64,000 nucleotides of DNA, taken from the NCBI GenBank assembly GCA_023663635.1, contig JAMPHD010000009.1, forward strand, positions 1-64,000. Direction: 5' to 3'. Below the pieces are notes generated by a model. The model had not been told where the DNA came from, made no database searches, and saw only the letters and a program-made list of their open reading frames with translations. This document shows positions 24,205 to 33,289 of this stretch, piece by piece; positions within the stretch are counted from its first letter, which is position 1, and every line of letters begins with the position of its first letter. A program made the translations under genes and the position numbers. Source of the DNA: Acetatifactor muris (GTDB lineage: Bacteria > Bacillota > Clostridia > Lachnospirales > Lachnospiraceae).

Positions 24205-25413
24205 ATGGGGAGAAGAAAAGCGGCGATCATACTTTTGGCAGGGCTGCTGTGGCTTTCGGGCTGCGGTGGTCCTTCTTCCGATTCCGAGGGGGCGGCGGTA
24301 ATCGAAACGCCGACACCGGGAGCAACGGCTGAAATGACGGCGGCCGGAGATACGGAAGGCGGAGAGACGGCGCCCGGGGTTCTTGTATACGAGGGCAGCA
24401 TGGAGCTGCGATATGCGGAAAATTTTGCGGTGGACTATTATGCGGGCGGCTATACGATGCTGACCACGACCATGGACGGCGCGCAATTTTTGATCGTGCC
24501 GGAGGACGGGGAGATACCGCAGGACTTGGATCCGGAGATCGTGGCACTCAAGCGCCCCGTGCAGGACATTTATCTGGTGGCATCCGCCGCAATGGATATG
24601 TTCTGCGCGATGGACGGGTTGGAGACCATTGCGTTTTCAGGTCAAAAGGAGGACGGGTGGTATATTGAGCCCGCAAGACAGGCCATGCAGAGAGGGGACA
24701 TTCTCTATGCCGGCAAGTACAGCAAGCCGGATTATGAACTGCTCGTCTCAAACGGTTGCGCGCTGGCCATAGAAAACATGATGATATCCCATTCTCCCGA
24801 GGTGGTGGAAAATTTGGAGAATTTCGGCATCCCCGTGATGATAGAGTATTCCAGTTATGAATCCCATCCCCTTGGACGGGTGGAGTGGGTGAAGTTTTAC
24901 GGGGCATTGCTCGGAAAAGAAGAGGAGGCGGAGACGATCTTTGCGGAGCAGACGGCGATCCTCGAGAAAGTGAGCGCGTCCGACCAAACGGATAAGACGG
25001 TGGCTTTCTTCTTTATCACCTCCAACGGCATGGTGCAGGTGCGGCAGTCCTCCGACTATGTCCCCAAGATGATCGGGCTGGCGGGAGGAAAATATATTTT
25101 TGAGGATCTGGGGGATCCGGAGACCAATCGCTCCACCCTCAACATGCAGGTGGAAGATTTTTACGCCGGCGCTAAGGACGCGGATTTTCTGATCTATAAC
25201 AGCTCCATCGACGGAGGCGTGTCCGACATGGAGGAGTTGATCGATAAATGCGGGCTGCTCGCGGATTTCAAGGCCGTGCAGGAGGGAAATGTGTGGTGTA
25301 CCACCAATGACATGTATCAACAGTCTCTCTCTATTGGTCTGCTGATGGAAGACATACATGAGATGCTGCGGGGGGAGATGGAAGAGATGCATTACCTCTA
25401 TCCCGTAAAATGA
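24205..25413 (+). CDS. ABC transporter substrate-binding lipoprotein (BtuF/FhuD-like)
   Basis: A 402-residue lipoprotein (signal ending WLSGC). The body shows the two-lobe helical-backbone fold of vitamin B12/siderophore/haem binding proteins: IVALKRPVQDIYLVASAAMDMFCAMDGLETIAFSG in the first lobe and WVKFYGALLGKEEEAETIF around the connecting helix. AGGTG lies 7 nt before ATG 24205, and the GTG at 24196 is less likely. It supplies ligand to the adjacent FecCD-type permease and ATPase. Riboswitch control points to a corrinoid, cobinamide, tetrapyrrole or cobalt chelate as ligand. Confidence 0.82.
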   Translation: MGRRKAAIILLAGLLWLSGCGGPSSDSEGAAVIETPTPGATAEMTAAGDTEGGETAPGVLVYEGSMELRYAENFAVDYYAGGYTMLTTTMDGAQFLIVPEDGEIPQDLDPEIVALKRPVQDIYLVASAAMDMFCAMDGLETIAFSGQKEDGWYIEPARQAMQRGDILYAGKYSKPDYELLVSNGCALAIENMMISHSPEVVENLENFGIPVMIEYSSYESHPLGRVEWVKFYGALLGKEEEAETIFAEQTAILEKVSASDQTDKTVAFFFITSNGMVQVRQSSDYVPKMIGLAGGKYIFEDLGDPETNRSTLNMQVEDFYAGAKDADFLIYNSSIDGGVSDMEELIDKCGLLADFKAVQEGNVWCTTNDMYQQSLSIGLLMEDIHEMLRGEMEEMHYLYPVK

Positions 25414-25485
25414 TATAGATCATATGGTTCAAGGGGTTTCCCATGAAACATACGAGCAAATACATGACGGAAAGGACATGGCCAT

Positions 25486-26508
25486 ATGAGGCGACACGGG
25501 AACGGCAGGTATATCGCGGCGTTGGGACTGCTCGGCGTCGGCGCGCTGTTTTTCTATATTCTGAATATCCGGCTGGGGAGCGTACAGATCGCGTCGGCTG
25601 ATCTCGCGGGGGCGCTTTGGGGGCGGGAGTGCGATGAGACGGTCAGGCGGATCGTGTGGGACATCCGACTGCCGAGGGCGACGGCGGTATTGATCTTGGG
25701 CGGCGCGCTCGCCCTCTCGGGGTATCTGTTGCAGACTTTTTTTAACAATCCCATCGCCGGTCCCTTCGTGTTGGGAATCTCCTCCGGCGCCAAGATGGTG
25801 GTGGCGTTGGTGATGGTATTTTTCCTGGGCAGAGGGGTCAGGCTGACCTCGGCGGCTCTGATTTCGGCTGCGTTTGTGGGGGCCATGCTGTCCATGGGAT
25901 TTGTGCTTTTGATGTCCCGAAGGATTCAGAGTATGTCCCTGTTGGTGGTCAGCGGCGTGATGATCGGTTACATCTGTTCGGCGGCCACGGAACTGGTGGT
26001 GATCCTGGCCGATGACGCGGATATTGTCAATCTTCACAATTGGTCGCAGGGGAGTTTCTCGGGAATGACATGGGAGAATGTGCAGGTCATGGCCGTGGTG
26101 GTCGCCGTGACATTCGCGGCGGTCTTTTGGATGTCCAAACCCCTTAGCGCCTATCAGTTGGGGGATGCCTACGCGCGGAATGTAGGGGTGAATCTGCAGA
26201 TCTTGCGCGGTTGCATCGTGGTGTTCTCGGGGATTCTGTCCGCCTGTATCGTGGCATTTGCCGGGCCGATCTCCTTTGTGGGGATCGCGGCGCCATGGCT
26301 GGTCAGGAAACTTTTGCGCACCACAGAGCCCGGATGGATGATACCCGCCTGTTTTGTGGGGGGCAGCGTATTTTGTCTGTTCTGTGATCTGATCGCCAAG
26401 ACGCTGTTCGCGCCCACGGAGCCGGGAATCAGCACGGTGACGGCGATCTTTGGCGCGCCGGTGGTGCTGTGGATCCTGAAGGGGCGCAGGAATGGTCGGA
26501 GAGAGTAG
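25486..26508 (+). CDS. FecCD/BtuC-family ABC permease
   Basis: A 340-residue permease with about ten membrane segments. Family motifs include RLPRATAVLILGGALALSGYLLQTFFNNPIAGPFVLGISSGA near the start and FAGPISFVGIAAPWLVRKLLRTTEPGWMIPA, the cytoplasmic coupling region, near residue 260. Works with the binding lipoprotein and the next ATPase as a type II importer. Confidence 0.88.
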   Translation: MRRHGNGRYIAALGLLGVGALFFYILNIRLGSVQIASADLAGALWGRECDETVRRIVWDIRLPRATAVLILGGALALSGYLLQTFFNNPIAGPFVLGISSGAKMVVALVMVFFLGRGVRLTSAALISAAFVGAMLSMGFVLLMSRRIQSMSLLVVSGVMIGYICSAATELVVILADDADIVNLHNWSQGSFSGMTWENVQVMAVVVAVTFAAVFWMSKPLSAYQLGDAYARNVGVNLQILRGCIVVFSGILSACIVAFAGPISFVGIAAPWLVRKLLRTTEPGWMIPACFVGGSVFCLFCDLIAKTLFAPTEPGISTVTAIFGAPVVLWILKGRRNGRRE

Positions 26509-26579
26509 AGTTATCGTCGGGCACGGATGGCATCAGGCGCGGCGACGATACGAAGGGAAAGCAATACGAAGGGAAGACG

Positions 26580-27365
26580 ATGGCAGATTATTATTTTCGC
26601 ACGCAAAAGATGTGTGTAGGATACGATGGCAGACCGTTGATCCGGGACATGGAGATCTCATTGGAAAAGGGTGAGATATTAAGTTTGATCGGTCCCAACG
26701 GCGCGGGCAAATCCACGGTCTTAAAAAGTATCGCCGGACAACTTAGGCTTTTGGGCGGGACGGTGTATCTGGGGGATGAGCTGTTGTCCGGAATGCGCAT
26801 GAAAGATCTGGCAAAGAGGATGTCGGTGGTGTTCACGGACAAGGTGAGGGCGGAGCTTAAGAGCTGTCGGGATGTGGTGGCGACCGGAAGATACCCGTAT
26901 ACCGGGCGGCTTGGCATCCTGTCCGGGGAGGATGAGCGGATCGTGGATGAGGTGATGGAGCTCACTCACATGTCGGATATCGGAGACAGGGATTTTGACA
27001 GGGTCAGTGACGGCCAGAGACAGCGGGTGATGTTGGCCCGGGCCATCTGTCAGGAGCCGGACATCGTGGTGTTGGACGAGCCCACGTCCTGGCTGGACAT
27101 CCGATACAAATTGGAATTTCTGTCCCTGCTGCAGGAGATGCGGGACAGAAGGGGACTGACCGTGATCATGTCTCTGCACGAATTGGAACTGGCGCGGATC
27201 GTGTCCGACAAAATACTCTGCCTGAAGGGGGAGTATGTGGAGAGATTCGGCGCGCCGGAGGAGATTTTCAGATCGGATTTTATAGAGAAACTGTTTGGGA
27301 TCGATGAGAGAAACTTCGCGGACAATCCGAAGTTTCTGACATACATCCGGGGGATGGAGCAGTGA
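26580..27365 (+). CDS. ABC importer ATPase (BtuD/FecE-like)
   Basis: A 261-residue ATPase with Walker [10 protein letters not shown], signature VSDGQRQR (Asp in place of the usual first Gly, common in this family), Walker [13 protein letters not shown] and switch His in [11 protein letters not shown] 26580 follows GAAGGGAAGACG. Completes the BtuFCD-like importer upstream of the biosynthetic genes. Confidence 0.87.
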   Translation: MADYYFRTQKMCVGYDGRPLIRDMEISLEKGEILSLIGPNGAGKSTVLKSIAGQLRLLGGTVYLGDELLSGMRMKDLAKRMSVVFTDKVRAELKSCRDVVATGRYPYTGRLGILSGEDERIVDEVMELTHMSDIGDRDFDRVSDGQRQRVMLARAICQEPDIVVLDEPTSWLDIRYKLEFLSLLQEMRDRRGLTVIMSLHELELARIVSDKILCLKGEYVERFGAPEEIFRSDFIEKLFGIDERNFADNPKFLTYIRGMEQ

Positions 27366-27375
27366 GGAGAGATAC

Positions 27376-28860
27376 ATGGCCAAGGTGATCATGGTTCAGG
27401 GCAGCATGTCCGGAGCGGGAAAAAGTCTGTTGGTGGCCGGGCTGTGTCGGATCATGAGACGTGACGGATACAGGGTGGCCCCCTTTAAATCGCAGAATAT
27501 GGCGCTCAATTCCTTTGTGACCGGGGAAGGTCTGGAGATGGGGAGAGCGCAGGTCATGCAGGCGGAGGCTGCGGGGATCCCGCCGTTGGTCTGCATGAAT
27601 CCGATCTTATTAAAGCCCACCGATCACATCGGCTCACAGGTGATCGTGAACGGACGGATTCTGGGCAATATGGGGGCGAGGGAGTATTTTGCCTATAAGC
27701 GCAGACTGATCCCGGACATTAAGAGGGCGTTCAGGCAATTGGAGGAGATGGCGGACATCATCGTGATCGAGGGCGCGGGGAGCCCTGCGGAGATCAATCT
27801 GCGGGAGAATGACATTGTCAATATGGGGCTGGCCGGGATGGTGGACGCTCCGGTGCTGTTGGTGGGCGATATTGACAGAGGCGGTGTGTTCGCGCAACTC
27901 TTGGGCACATTGATGCTGCTTGAGGAGGATGAGAGAAGCAGGGTCAAGGGGCTCATCATCAACAAATTCAGAGGCGACCGGTCCCTCTTGGATTCCGGCA
28001 TTGAAATTTTGGAGCAAAAGGGCGGTATCCCCGTCATGGGGGTGGTCCCCTATATGGAGCTTAAGTTGGAGGACGAGGACAGTCTGACGGAACGCTTTGG
28101 GCAAAGAGCGGAGGACAGGCCCGGCACGGCGGCCAAGATCGATCTGGCGGTCGTCCGATATCCGAGAATATCGAATTTTACGGATTTTAACGTGTTTGAA
28201 CAGATACCGGATGTGTCCGTGCGCTATGTGTCCTCGGCGGAGGAATTGAGAAGTCCGGACATGGTCTTTCTGCCCGGCAGCAAGAATACCATGGACGATC
28301 TGCGGTGGATGCGTGAGAACGGTCTTGAGGCCGCAGTGCGGGCGTTGGCGGACCGGATACCGGTCTGCGGTATCTGCGGGGGCTATCAGATGTTGGGAGA
28401 GCGGATCTCGGATCCCGGAGGCGTGGAGGCGGGCGGTACCGTGAGAGGAATGGGGCTGCTGTCCGTGACGACCGTTCTGGGAGATGAGAAAGTATGTCGC
28501 AGGACTCGGGGCAGGGTGAACCGGATGGAGGGATTCTTTTCCGCGCTCTCAGGGATGGAGTTCGAGGGATATGAGCTGCATATGGGGAGAAATGTTACAG
28601 ACCCCGGGGTAGTGTGTGTGACCGGGGACAATCCCAATGTGTGCGGGACTTATATTCATGGGATATTTGACCGGGCCGGGGTGGCCACCGCTTTGGTGGA
28701 GGCGCTCGCGCGCCGCAAGGGAATCCCGGTGGACACCGGATCCTGTATGGATTATATGCAGTTCAAGGAACAACAGTATGACAGGCTGGCGGATACTTTA
28801 TCGGATCATCTGAACATGGAGGATATCTATGGAATACTCAGGGAGGCACATATCGACTGA
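27376..28860 (+). CDS. cbiP: Cobyric acid synthase
   Basis: A 494-residue amidotransferase that amidates adenosyl-cobyrinic acid a,c-diamide at side chains b, d, e and g using glutamine and ATP. It has the P-loop-like GSMSGAGKS near residue 9, the substrate region [12 protein letters not shown], and a C-terminal type I glutaminase domain with catalytic Cys 334 in [12 protein letters not shown] and a later His in [12 protein letters not shown]. Full length for the family. The next gene starts inside its end (32-nt overlap). Confidence 0.93.
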   Translation: MAKVIMVQGSMSGAGKSLLVAGLCRIMRRDGYRVAPFKSQNMALNSFVTGEGLEMGRAQVMQAEAAGIPPLVCMNPILLKPTDHIGSQVIVNGRILGNMGAREYFAYKRRLIPDIKRAFRQLEEMADIIVIEGAGSPAEINLRENDIVNMGLAGMVDAPVLLVGDIDRGGVFAQLLGTLMLLEEDERSRVKGLIINKFRGDRSLLDSGIEILEQKGGIPVMGVVPYMELKLEDEDSLTERFGQRAEDRPGTAAKIDLAVVRYPRISNFTDFNVFEQIPDVSVRYVSSAEELRSPDMVFLPGSKNTMDDLRWMRENGLEAAVRALADRIPVCGICGGYQMLGERISDPGGVEAGGTVRGMGLLSVTTVLGDEKVCRRTRGRVNRMEGFFSALSGMEFEGYELHMGRNVTDPGVVCVTGDNPNVCGTYIHGIFDRAGVATALVEALARRKGIPVDTGSCMDYMQFKEQQYDRLADTLSDHLNMEDIYGILREAHID

Positions 28861-29923
28861 CCGCTTGGAGGAGATATTTCGGACGGTGGAGGAGCCGGAC
28901 CGGGAAATATACGCGAAGATATTGGCAAATTGGGACGCGACTGCCAAGCCTCTGGACGGATTGGGGCGGTTTGAGGAGATCCTCGCGCGGATCGGCGCCA
29001 TATTGGGGACGGAGGAGCCTGACATCCGTAAAAAAGCCGTCATCATCATGTGCGCGGACAACGGCATCGTGGAGGAGGGCGTCAGTCAGTCCGGTATGGA
29101 AGTCACCACGGCCGTGGCGCGGCAGATGGCGAGGGGAAATTCCTCCGTGGGCAAAATGGCGGCGGTCATCGGGGCGGATACGATTCCCGTGGATATCGGG
29201 ATGTATCACCCGGAGCCGATCAAGGGCGTATGGAACAGGAAGATCAGGCGGGGCACCGGGAATTTTCGCAGGGAGCCGGCCATGACAAGGGAGGAGGCTC
29301 TCGAGGCGATCCTGACCGGCATGGAGATCGCCGCGGACTGCAAAGAGAAGGGATATGGCATTCTGGCCGCCGGCGAGATGGGGATCGGCAATACCACCAC
29401 GAGCAGCGCGGTGGCGGCGGCATTGTTAAAATGTGAGACGGAGGCGGTGACCGGCAGGGGCGCCGGACTAAACGATGAGAAATTCCGGAACAAGCAGCGG
29501 ATCATTGCGGAGGCGGTTGAAAAATATCGGCTCTATGAGGCGGATCCCCTCACGGCGCTCGAGACGGTGGGCGGATTGGACATTGCGGGTCTTGCGGGCC
29601 TGTGTATCGGCGGGGCGCTCAGCCATATTCCGGTGGTGTTGGACGGCGTGATCAGCATGACGGCGGCGCTTGCGGCTGAGCGGATTGCGCCAGGCACGGC
29701 GCGTTTCCTGATCCCGTCCCACAAGGGCAGGGAGCCGGCGGTGGAGAGACTGACCCGTGCGCTGGGTCTGGAGCCTGTGATAGACGGCGGGATGGCATTG
29801 GGCGAGGGCACGGGAGCGGTCATGATGCTCTCCCTGATCGACATGGCATGGAGCGTATACCGCGACAGGACATTATTTTCGGATATCCGGGTGGAACCAT
29901 ATGAGAGGTATGAAAAGATATGA
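28829..29923 (+). CDS. cobT: Nicotinate-nucleotide:5,6-dimethylbenzimidazole phosphoribosyltransferase
   Basis: A 364-residue enzyme that makes alpha-ribazole phosphate from the lower-ligand base and nicotinate mononucleotide. Signature segments: [44 protein letters not shown] and the catalytic Glu in [27 protein letters not shown] precedes ATG 28829. No bluB is in the window, so the base may be made elsewhere or taken up. Confidence 0.93.
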   Translation: MEYSGRHISTDRLEEIFRTVEEPDREIYAKILANWDATAKPLDGLGRFEEILARIGAILGTEEPDIRKKAVIIMCADNGIVEEGVSQSGMEVTTAVARQMARGNSSVGKMAAVIGADTIPVDIGMYHPEPIKGVWNRKIRRGTGNFRREPAMTREEALEAILTGMEIAADCKEKGYGILAAGEMGIGNTTTSSAVAAALLKCETEAVTGRGAGLNDEKFRNKQRIIAEAVEKYRLYEADPLTALETVGGLDIAGLAGLCIGGALSHIPVVLDGVISMTAALAAERIAPGTARFLIPSHKGREPAVERLTRALGLEPVIDGGMALGEGTGAVMMLSLIDMAWSVYRDRTLFSDIRVEPYERYEKI

Positions 29924-30462
29924 TGATACTGATCGTCGGAGGGAGCGGCAGCGGCAAGTCCTCCTATGCGGAACGGATCGCCTGTGAGCTTGGAGCAGAC
30001 GACTCGGGCGGCATTCCCAAATATTATCTGGCCACCATGCGGATTTGGGATGAGGAAGGGCAGAGGAAGGCAGACAGACATCAACAAATGCGGGAGGGAA
30101 AAGGTTTCCTCACGGTGGAACAGGCCACGGATATTTCGGATGCCCTGCATCGGATGACGGCGGGGGAGAAAGTGATCTTATTGGAGTGCGTCTCCAATCT
30201 GACGGCAAACGAGATGTTTGCGGAGGGAGAGATGAGGGCGCGCAGCCGGGTGGAGGAACGCGTCCTGCGGGACATCGGATGTCTGCGAAATATGAGCACG
30301 CATTTGGTGGTGGTGAGCAACAATGTGTTTGAGGACGGGACGGTGTATGATCCGTCCACCATGGAGTATATCCGGGCGATGGGAAGGATCAATACAGGTC
30401 TGGCGGCATTGGCCGACCGGGTAGTGGAAGTGGTGGCGGGCATTCCCGTCAGGGTAAAATAG
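29920..30462 (+). CDS. cobU: Adenosylcobinamide kinase / adenosylcobinamide-phosphate guanylyltransferase
   Basis: A 180-residue protein with P-loop GGSGSGKSSYAE, the RHQQMR segment that carries the GMP-accepting His, and the C-terminal VVVSNNVFEDGTVYDPSTMEYIRAMGRIN region in place of the usual 'NEVGxGIVPxxxxxRxFRDxxG'. It phosphorylates adenosylcobinamide and transfers GMP to it. Overlaps cobT by 4 nt (ATGA). Confidence 0.88.
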   Translation: MMILIVGGSGSGKSSYAERIACELGADDSGGIPKYYLATMRIWDEEGQRKADRHQQMREGKGFLTVEQATDISDALHRMTAGEKVILLECVSNLTANEMFAEGEMRARSRVEERVLRDIGCLRNMSTHLVVVSNNVFEDGTVYDPSTMEYIRAMGRINTGLAALADRVVEVVAGIPVRVK

Positions 30463-30497
30463 AAAACACTCGTGACAGAGTGGCAGGAGCGGACGAT

Positions 30498-31268
30498 ATG
30501 CAGGTGATCAGATCCTTTTTGGCGGCAGTGTCCATGTATTCCAAGATTCCGGTCCCGGGGTTTGAGTGGCGGGAGACGGACGGAAAATACGCGTTTTGTT
30601 TCTTCCCGTGGATCGGGGCCCTGATCGGCGGCCTGATCTTTGGGTGGAACTGTCTGTGTGACAGATATTCCATCGGCATCTTGGCCCGTGTGGCGCTTGA
30701 TATGGCGATTCCGCTCTTTATCACGGGCGGGTTTCATGCGGACGGTTTCATGGACACCATGGACGCCATACATTCCTATGGCGCAAGGGAGAAAAAACTG
30801 GAGATCCTAAAGGACTCCCACATCGGAGCTTTCGCAGTCATCATGCTCGCCGCATACGGACTGGTGTACGCGGGGGCATTTTCGGAGATACGGGGTCAGG
30901 CATTGCTTAAGACCGCCTGTGCGTCTTTCTTTTTGTCGCGCTGCCTGTGCGGGATCAGCGCCGTTTCTTTTCCGCCCGCGAGAAAGGAAGGGATGCTTTA
31001 CCGCGCTGCGGACCGGTCTTCAGGGAATGTTGTGAAAGTCGCCTTATATATCCAGAGCGCAGCCTGTATCTTTCGGATGTATCTGTGGTCGCAGACGGTA
31101 GGCCTGATCGCGGGAGCGGCGGCCGGATTGACGTGGATCTATTATTTCCGGCGCGGCAGGAGAGAATTTGGAGGGATCACCGGCGATACAGCAGGGTATT
31201 TTGTGTTGTTGTGTGAGGGCTGCATGTTGGCGGTTACGGCCTGTGTGAGTATCGGTATGGGAGGTTAG
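30498..31268 (+). CDS. cobS: Adenosylcobinamide-GDP ribazoletransferase (cobalamin synthase)
   Basis: A 256-residue integral membrane enzyme joining adenosylcobinamide-GDP to alpha-ribazole. Recognised by FLAAVSMYSKIPVPG at the start, the acidic active-site motif GGFHADGFMDTMDA (family form GGLHEDGLADTxDG), and six to seven membrane segments. ATG 30498 has AGGAG 8 nt upstream, and the GTG at 30480 is less likely. Confidence 0.9.
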   Translation: MQVIRSFLAAVSMYSKIPVPGFEWRETDGKYAFCFFPWIGALIGGLIFGWNCLCDRYSIGILARVALDMAIPLFITGGFHADGFMDTMDAIHSYGAREKKLEILKDSHIGAFAVIMLAAYGLVYAGAFSEIRGQALLKTACASFFLSRCLCGISAVSFPPARKEGMLYRAADRSSGNVVKVALYIQSAACIFRMYLWSQTVGLIAGAAAGLTWIYYFRRGRREFGGITGDTAGYFVLLCEGCMLAVTACVSIGMGG

Positions 31269-31276
31269 GATCAGGG

Positions 31277-31669
31277 ATGAAATTGGTGATAGGCGGGATT
31301 GCTCAGGGCAAATTGGAGTATGTTCTGCAAAAATATGCCGTGTCGAAGGAGCGGGTGTGGTCCGGTGCGCTGCCGGATCGGGCGGAACGGTCGGACCGGA
31401 ATAAGGGCACGGTCGTTCTCTACAAATTTCAGGATTGGGTGAAAGCCCGTATCGCGTGCGGCGGCTGCCCGGAGGAGGAGATCCTGCGTTTTTTGGATGA
31501 ATGTAAGGACTGTATCATCATCAGTGATGAGATCGGAAACGGAATCGTGCCCACAGACCCCGTAGAGCGCGCCTACAGGGAGCGCACGGGGCGGATTCTG
31601 GTACAGCTTGCAGGGCGGGCAGAGGAGGTGGAGCGCGTCATATGCGGAATCGCGCAGAGGATCAAATGA
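31277..31669 (+). CDS. Degenerate CobU-like protein
   Basis: A 130-residue protein with two CobU hallmarks: a P-loop-like start MKLVIGGIAQGKLEYV and the C-terminal IISDEIGNGIVPTDPVERAYRERTGRILVQLAGRAEEVERVICGI, which is the canonical CobU ending. It lacks the RHxxRR segment with the GMP-binding His and has Leu in place of Ser/Thr after the P-loop Lys, so full kinase/guanylyltransferase activity is unlikely. Kept in frame and coupled to cobC (ATGA overlap), so it is probably a functional accessory protein rather than debris. Together with the preceding cobU it may split the two roles. Confidence 0.7.
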   Translation: MKLVIGGIAQGKLEYVLQKYAVSKERVWSGALPDRAERSDRNKGTVVLYKFQDWVKARIACGGCPEEEILRFLDECKDCIIISDEIGNGIVPTDPVERAYRERTGRILVQLAGRAEEVERVICGIAQRIK

Positions 31670-32286
31670 ATGCAAGGCAGATTACGGTGGCATGGATCAG
31701 ACATGGCGAGACACCGTCCAACCGGGAGGGAAGATACCTTGGCGCTAAGGACGAGAGCCTCTCGGAGAGCGGGGCGGCGGCATTATCGGCCGACAGGAAC
31801 CGTATGAGGTATCCCCAAATTCAATATCTGTTTACAAGCCCCATGCGAAGATGTGTGGAGACCGCTAAAATCCTCTACCCCGAACTGCGCCCCATCGTCA
31901 TTCCGGAGTGGACGGAGACGGATTTCGGACGGTTTGAAAATAAGACCTATGACGAGTTAAAAGAGGACCTTTGCTATCGGGCGTGGCTTGACAGTGGGGG
32001 AACGGCGGATATTCCGGGCGGGGAGAGCAGAGCGCATTTTATCCTGCGCTGTCGCGCCGGCATGGCCGGAATGTATGGGGAGCTGATGCGCATGGCGGAG
32101 GGCTCGGGCAATGAGCCGATCCGTGCCGGCGCCATCGTGCATGGAGGCACGATCATGGCATTGCTTGCCTCCCTCTCGGGGGAGGATTATTACGAACATC
32201 AGGCGCCATGCGGCGGAGGATATCTGTGTAGGATGGAAGGGCCGTGTGACCAAGAGATGCGGATAAGGATCGTGAACCGGCTATGA
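31666..32286 (+). CDS. cobC: Histidine phosphatase, probable alpha-ribazole phosphatase
   Basis: A 206-residue phosphoglycerate-mutase-like phosphatase: catalytic RHGETPSN near the N-terminus, TSPMRRCVETAKILYP, ETDFGRFENKTYDEL and the second His in IVHGGTIMALLA. Removes phosphate from alpha-ribazole phosphate or adenosylcobalamin phosphate. ATG 31666 (AGAGGATCAA upstream) overlaps the previous stop. The ATG at 31642 is an alternative. Confidence 0.85.
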   Translation: MNARQITVAWIRHGETPSNREGRYLGAKDESLSESGAAALSADRNRMRYPQIQYLFTSPMRRCVETAKILYPELRPIVIPEWTETDFGRFENKTYDELKEDLCYRAWLDSGGTADIPGGESRAHFILRCRAGMAGMYGELMRMAEGSGNEPIRAGAIVHGGTIMALLASLSGEDYYEHQAPCGGGYLCRMEGPCDQEMRIRIVNRL

Positions 32287-33269
32287 GATATCATATGATT
32301 GCTTTTGGAATGGGATTTTGGTTGGATCTGCTCTTGGGGGATCCCCATTGGATGCCGCATCCGGTCCGGATGATCGGAGGGCTGATCTCCGGCATGGAGA
32401 GACGGCTGCGCAGAGGCTCCGACAGGCAGGGGACCGGGGAGGAGAGAAACCGGGCAGAGCTTTGGCGGGGCGGTCTGTTAGTGGCGGCGGTGTGCGCCAT
32501 AACGACAATCGTTGCGGCCTGTCTGCTGATCGGGGCATACCGGATCCGGCCATGGGTGGGAGCGGCGGTGGAGTGTGTGATGACTTATCAAATTCTGGCG
32601 GTGAAGAGCCTGAGGATGGAGAGTATGAAAGTGTACCGCTGTCTGAAGATCGGGGACTTGCCACAGGCGAGGGCTGCTGTCTCCATGATCGTGGGAAGGG
32701 ATACGGAGCATCTGGATGAGGAGGGCATCGCAAAAGCCGCCATAGAGACGGTGGCAGAGAATACCTCCGACGGCGTGATCGCGCCGATGCTGTATCTGGC
32801 GATCGGAGGGCCCATACTCGGATGGCTCTATAAGGCAGTAAATACCATGGATTCCATGGTCGGATACAAAAATGACCGCTATCTGTATTTTGGGCGGGCG
32901 GCGGCCAAGTTGGATGACCTTGTCAATTTCCTGCCGGCGCGGATCAGCGCCGGCCTGATGATCGCCGTCTCCTTTCTCGGGGGACGTGACTTTTCCGGCA
33001 GGGATGCATGGAGGATCTTCCGGAGGGACCGCGGGAAACACGCAAGTCCCAATTCCGCTCAGACGGAGGCGGCGTGCGCAGGGGCACTGGGAATCCGGCT
33101 CGCGGGGGACGCCCGATATTTTGGCAGGACGGTGTCCAAACCCTATATCGGGGACGCGACGCGCGGGGTGGAATGTGAGGATATCAGGCGGGCCAACCGA
33201 CTGATGTACGGGACTGCGTGGCTGTGTGAGATCCTGTGTCTGGCGGTCTTGGCGGCGCTGTGTCTGTAG
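32283..33269 (+). CDS. cbiB: Adenosylcobinamide-phosphate synthase
   Basis: A 328-residue membrane enzyme that attaches aminopropanol phosphate to cobyric acid. Family segments: GFWLDLLLGDPHWMPHPVRMIG, ETVAENTSDGVIAPMLYLAIGG, KAVNTMDSMVGYKNDRY and SPNSAQTEAACAGALGIRLAG. Four to five membrane spans. Coupled to cobC by an ATGA overlap. Confidence 0.92.
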   Translation: MRYHMIAFGMGFWLDLLLGDPHWMPHPVRMIGGLISGMERRLRRGSDRQGTGEERNRAELWRGGLLVAAVCAITTIVAACLLIGAYRIRPWVGAAVECVMTYQILAVKSLRMESMKVYRCLKIGDLPQARAAVSMIVGRDTEHLDEEGIAKAAIETVAENTSDGVIAPMLYLAIGGPILGWLYKAVNTMDSMVGYKNDRYLYFGRAAAKLDDLVNFLPARISAGLMIAVSFLGGRDFSGRDAWRIFRRDRGKHASPNSAQTEAACAGALGIRLAGDARYFGRTVSKPYIGDATRGVECEDIRRANRLMYGTAWLCEILCLAVLAALCL

Positions 33270-33289
33270 GGATAAAAGGAGGTGAGGGG

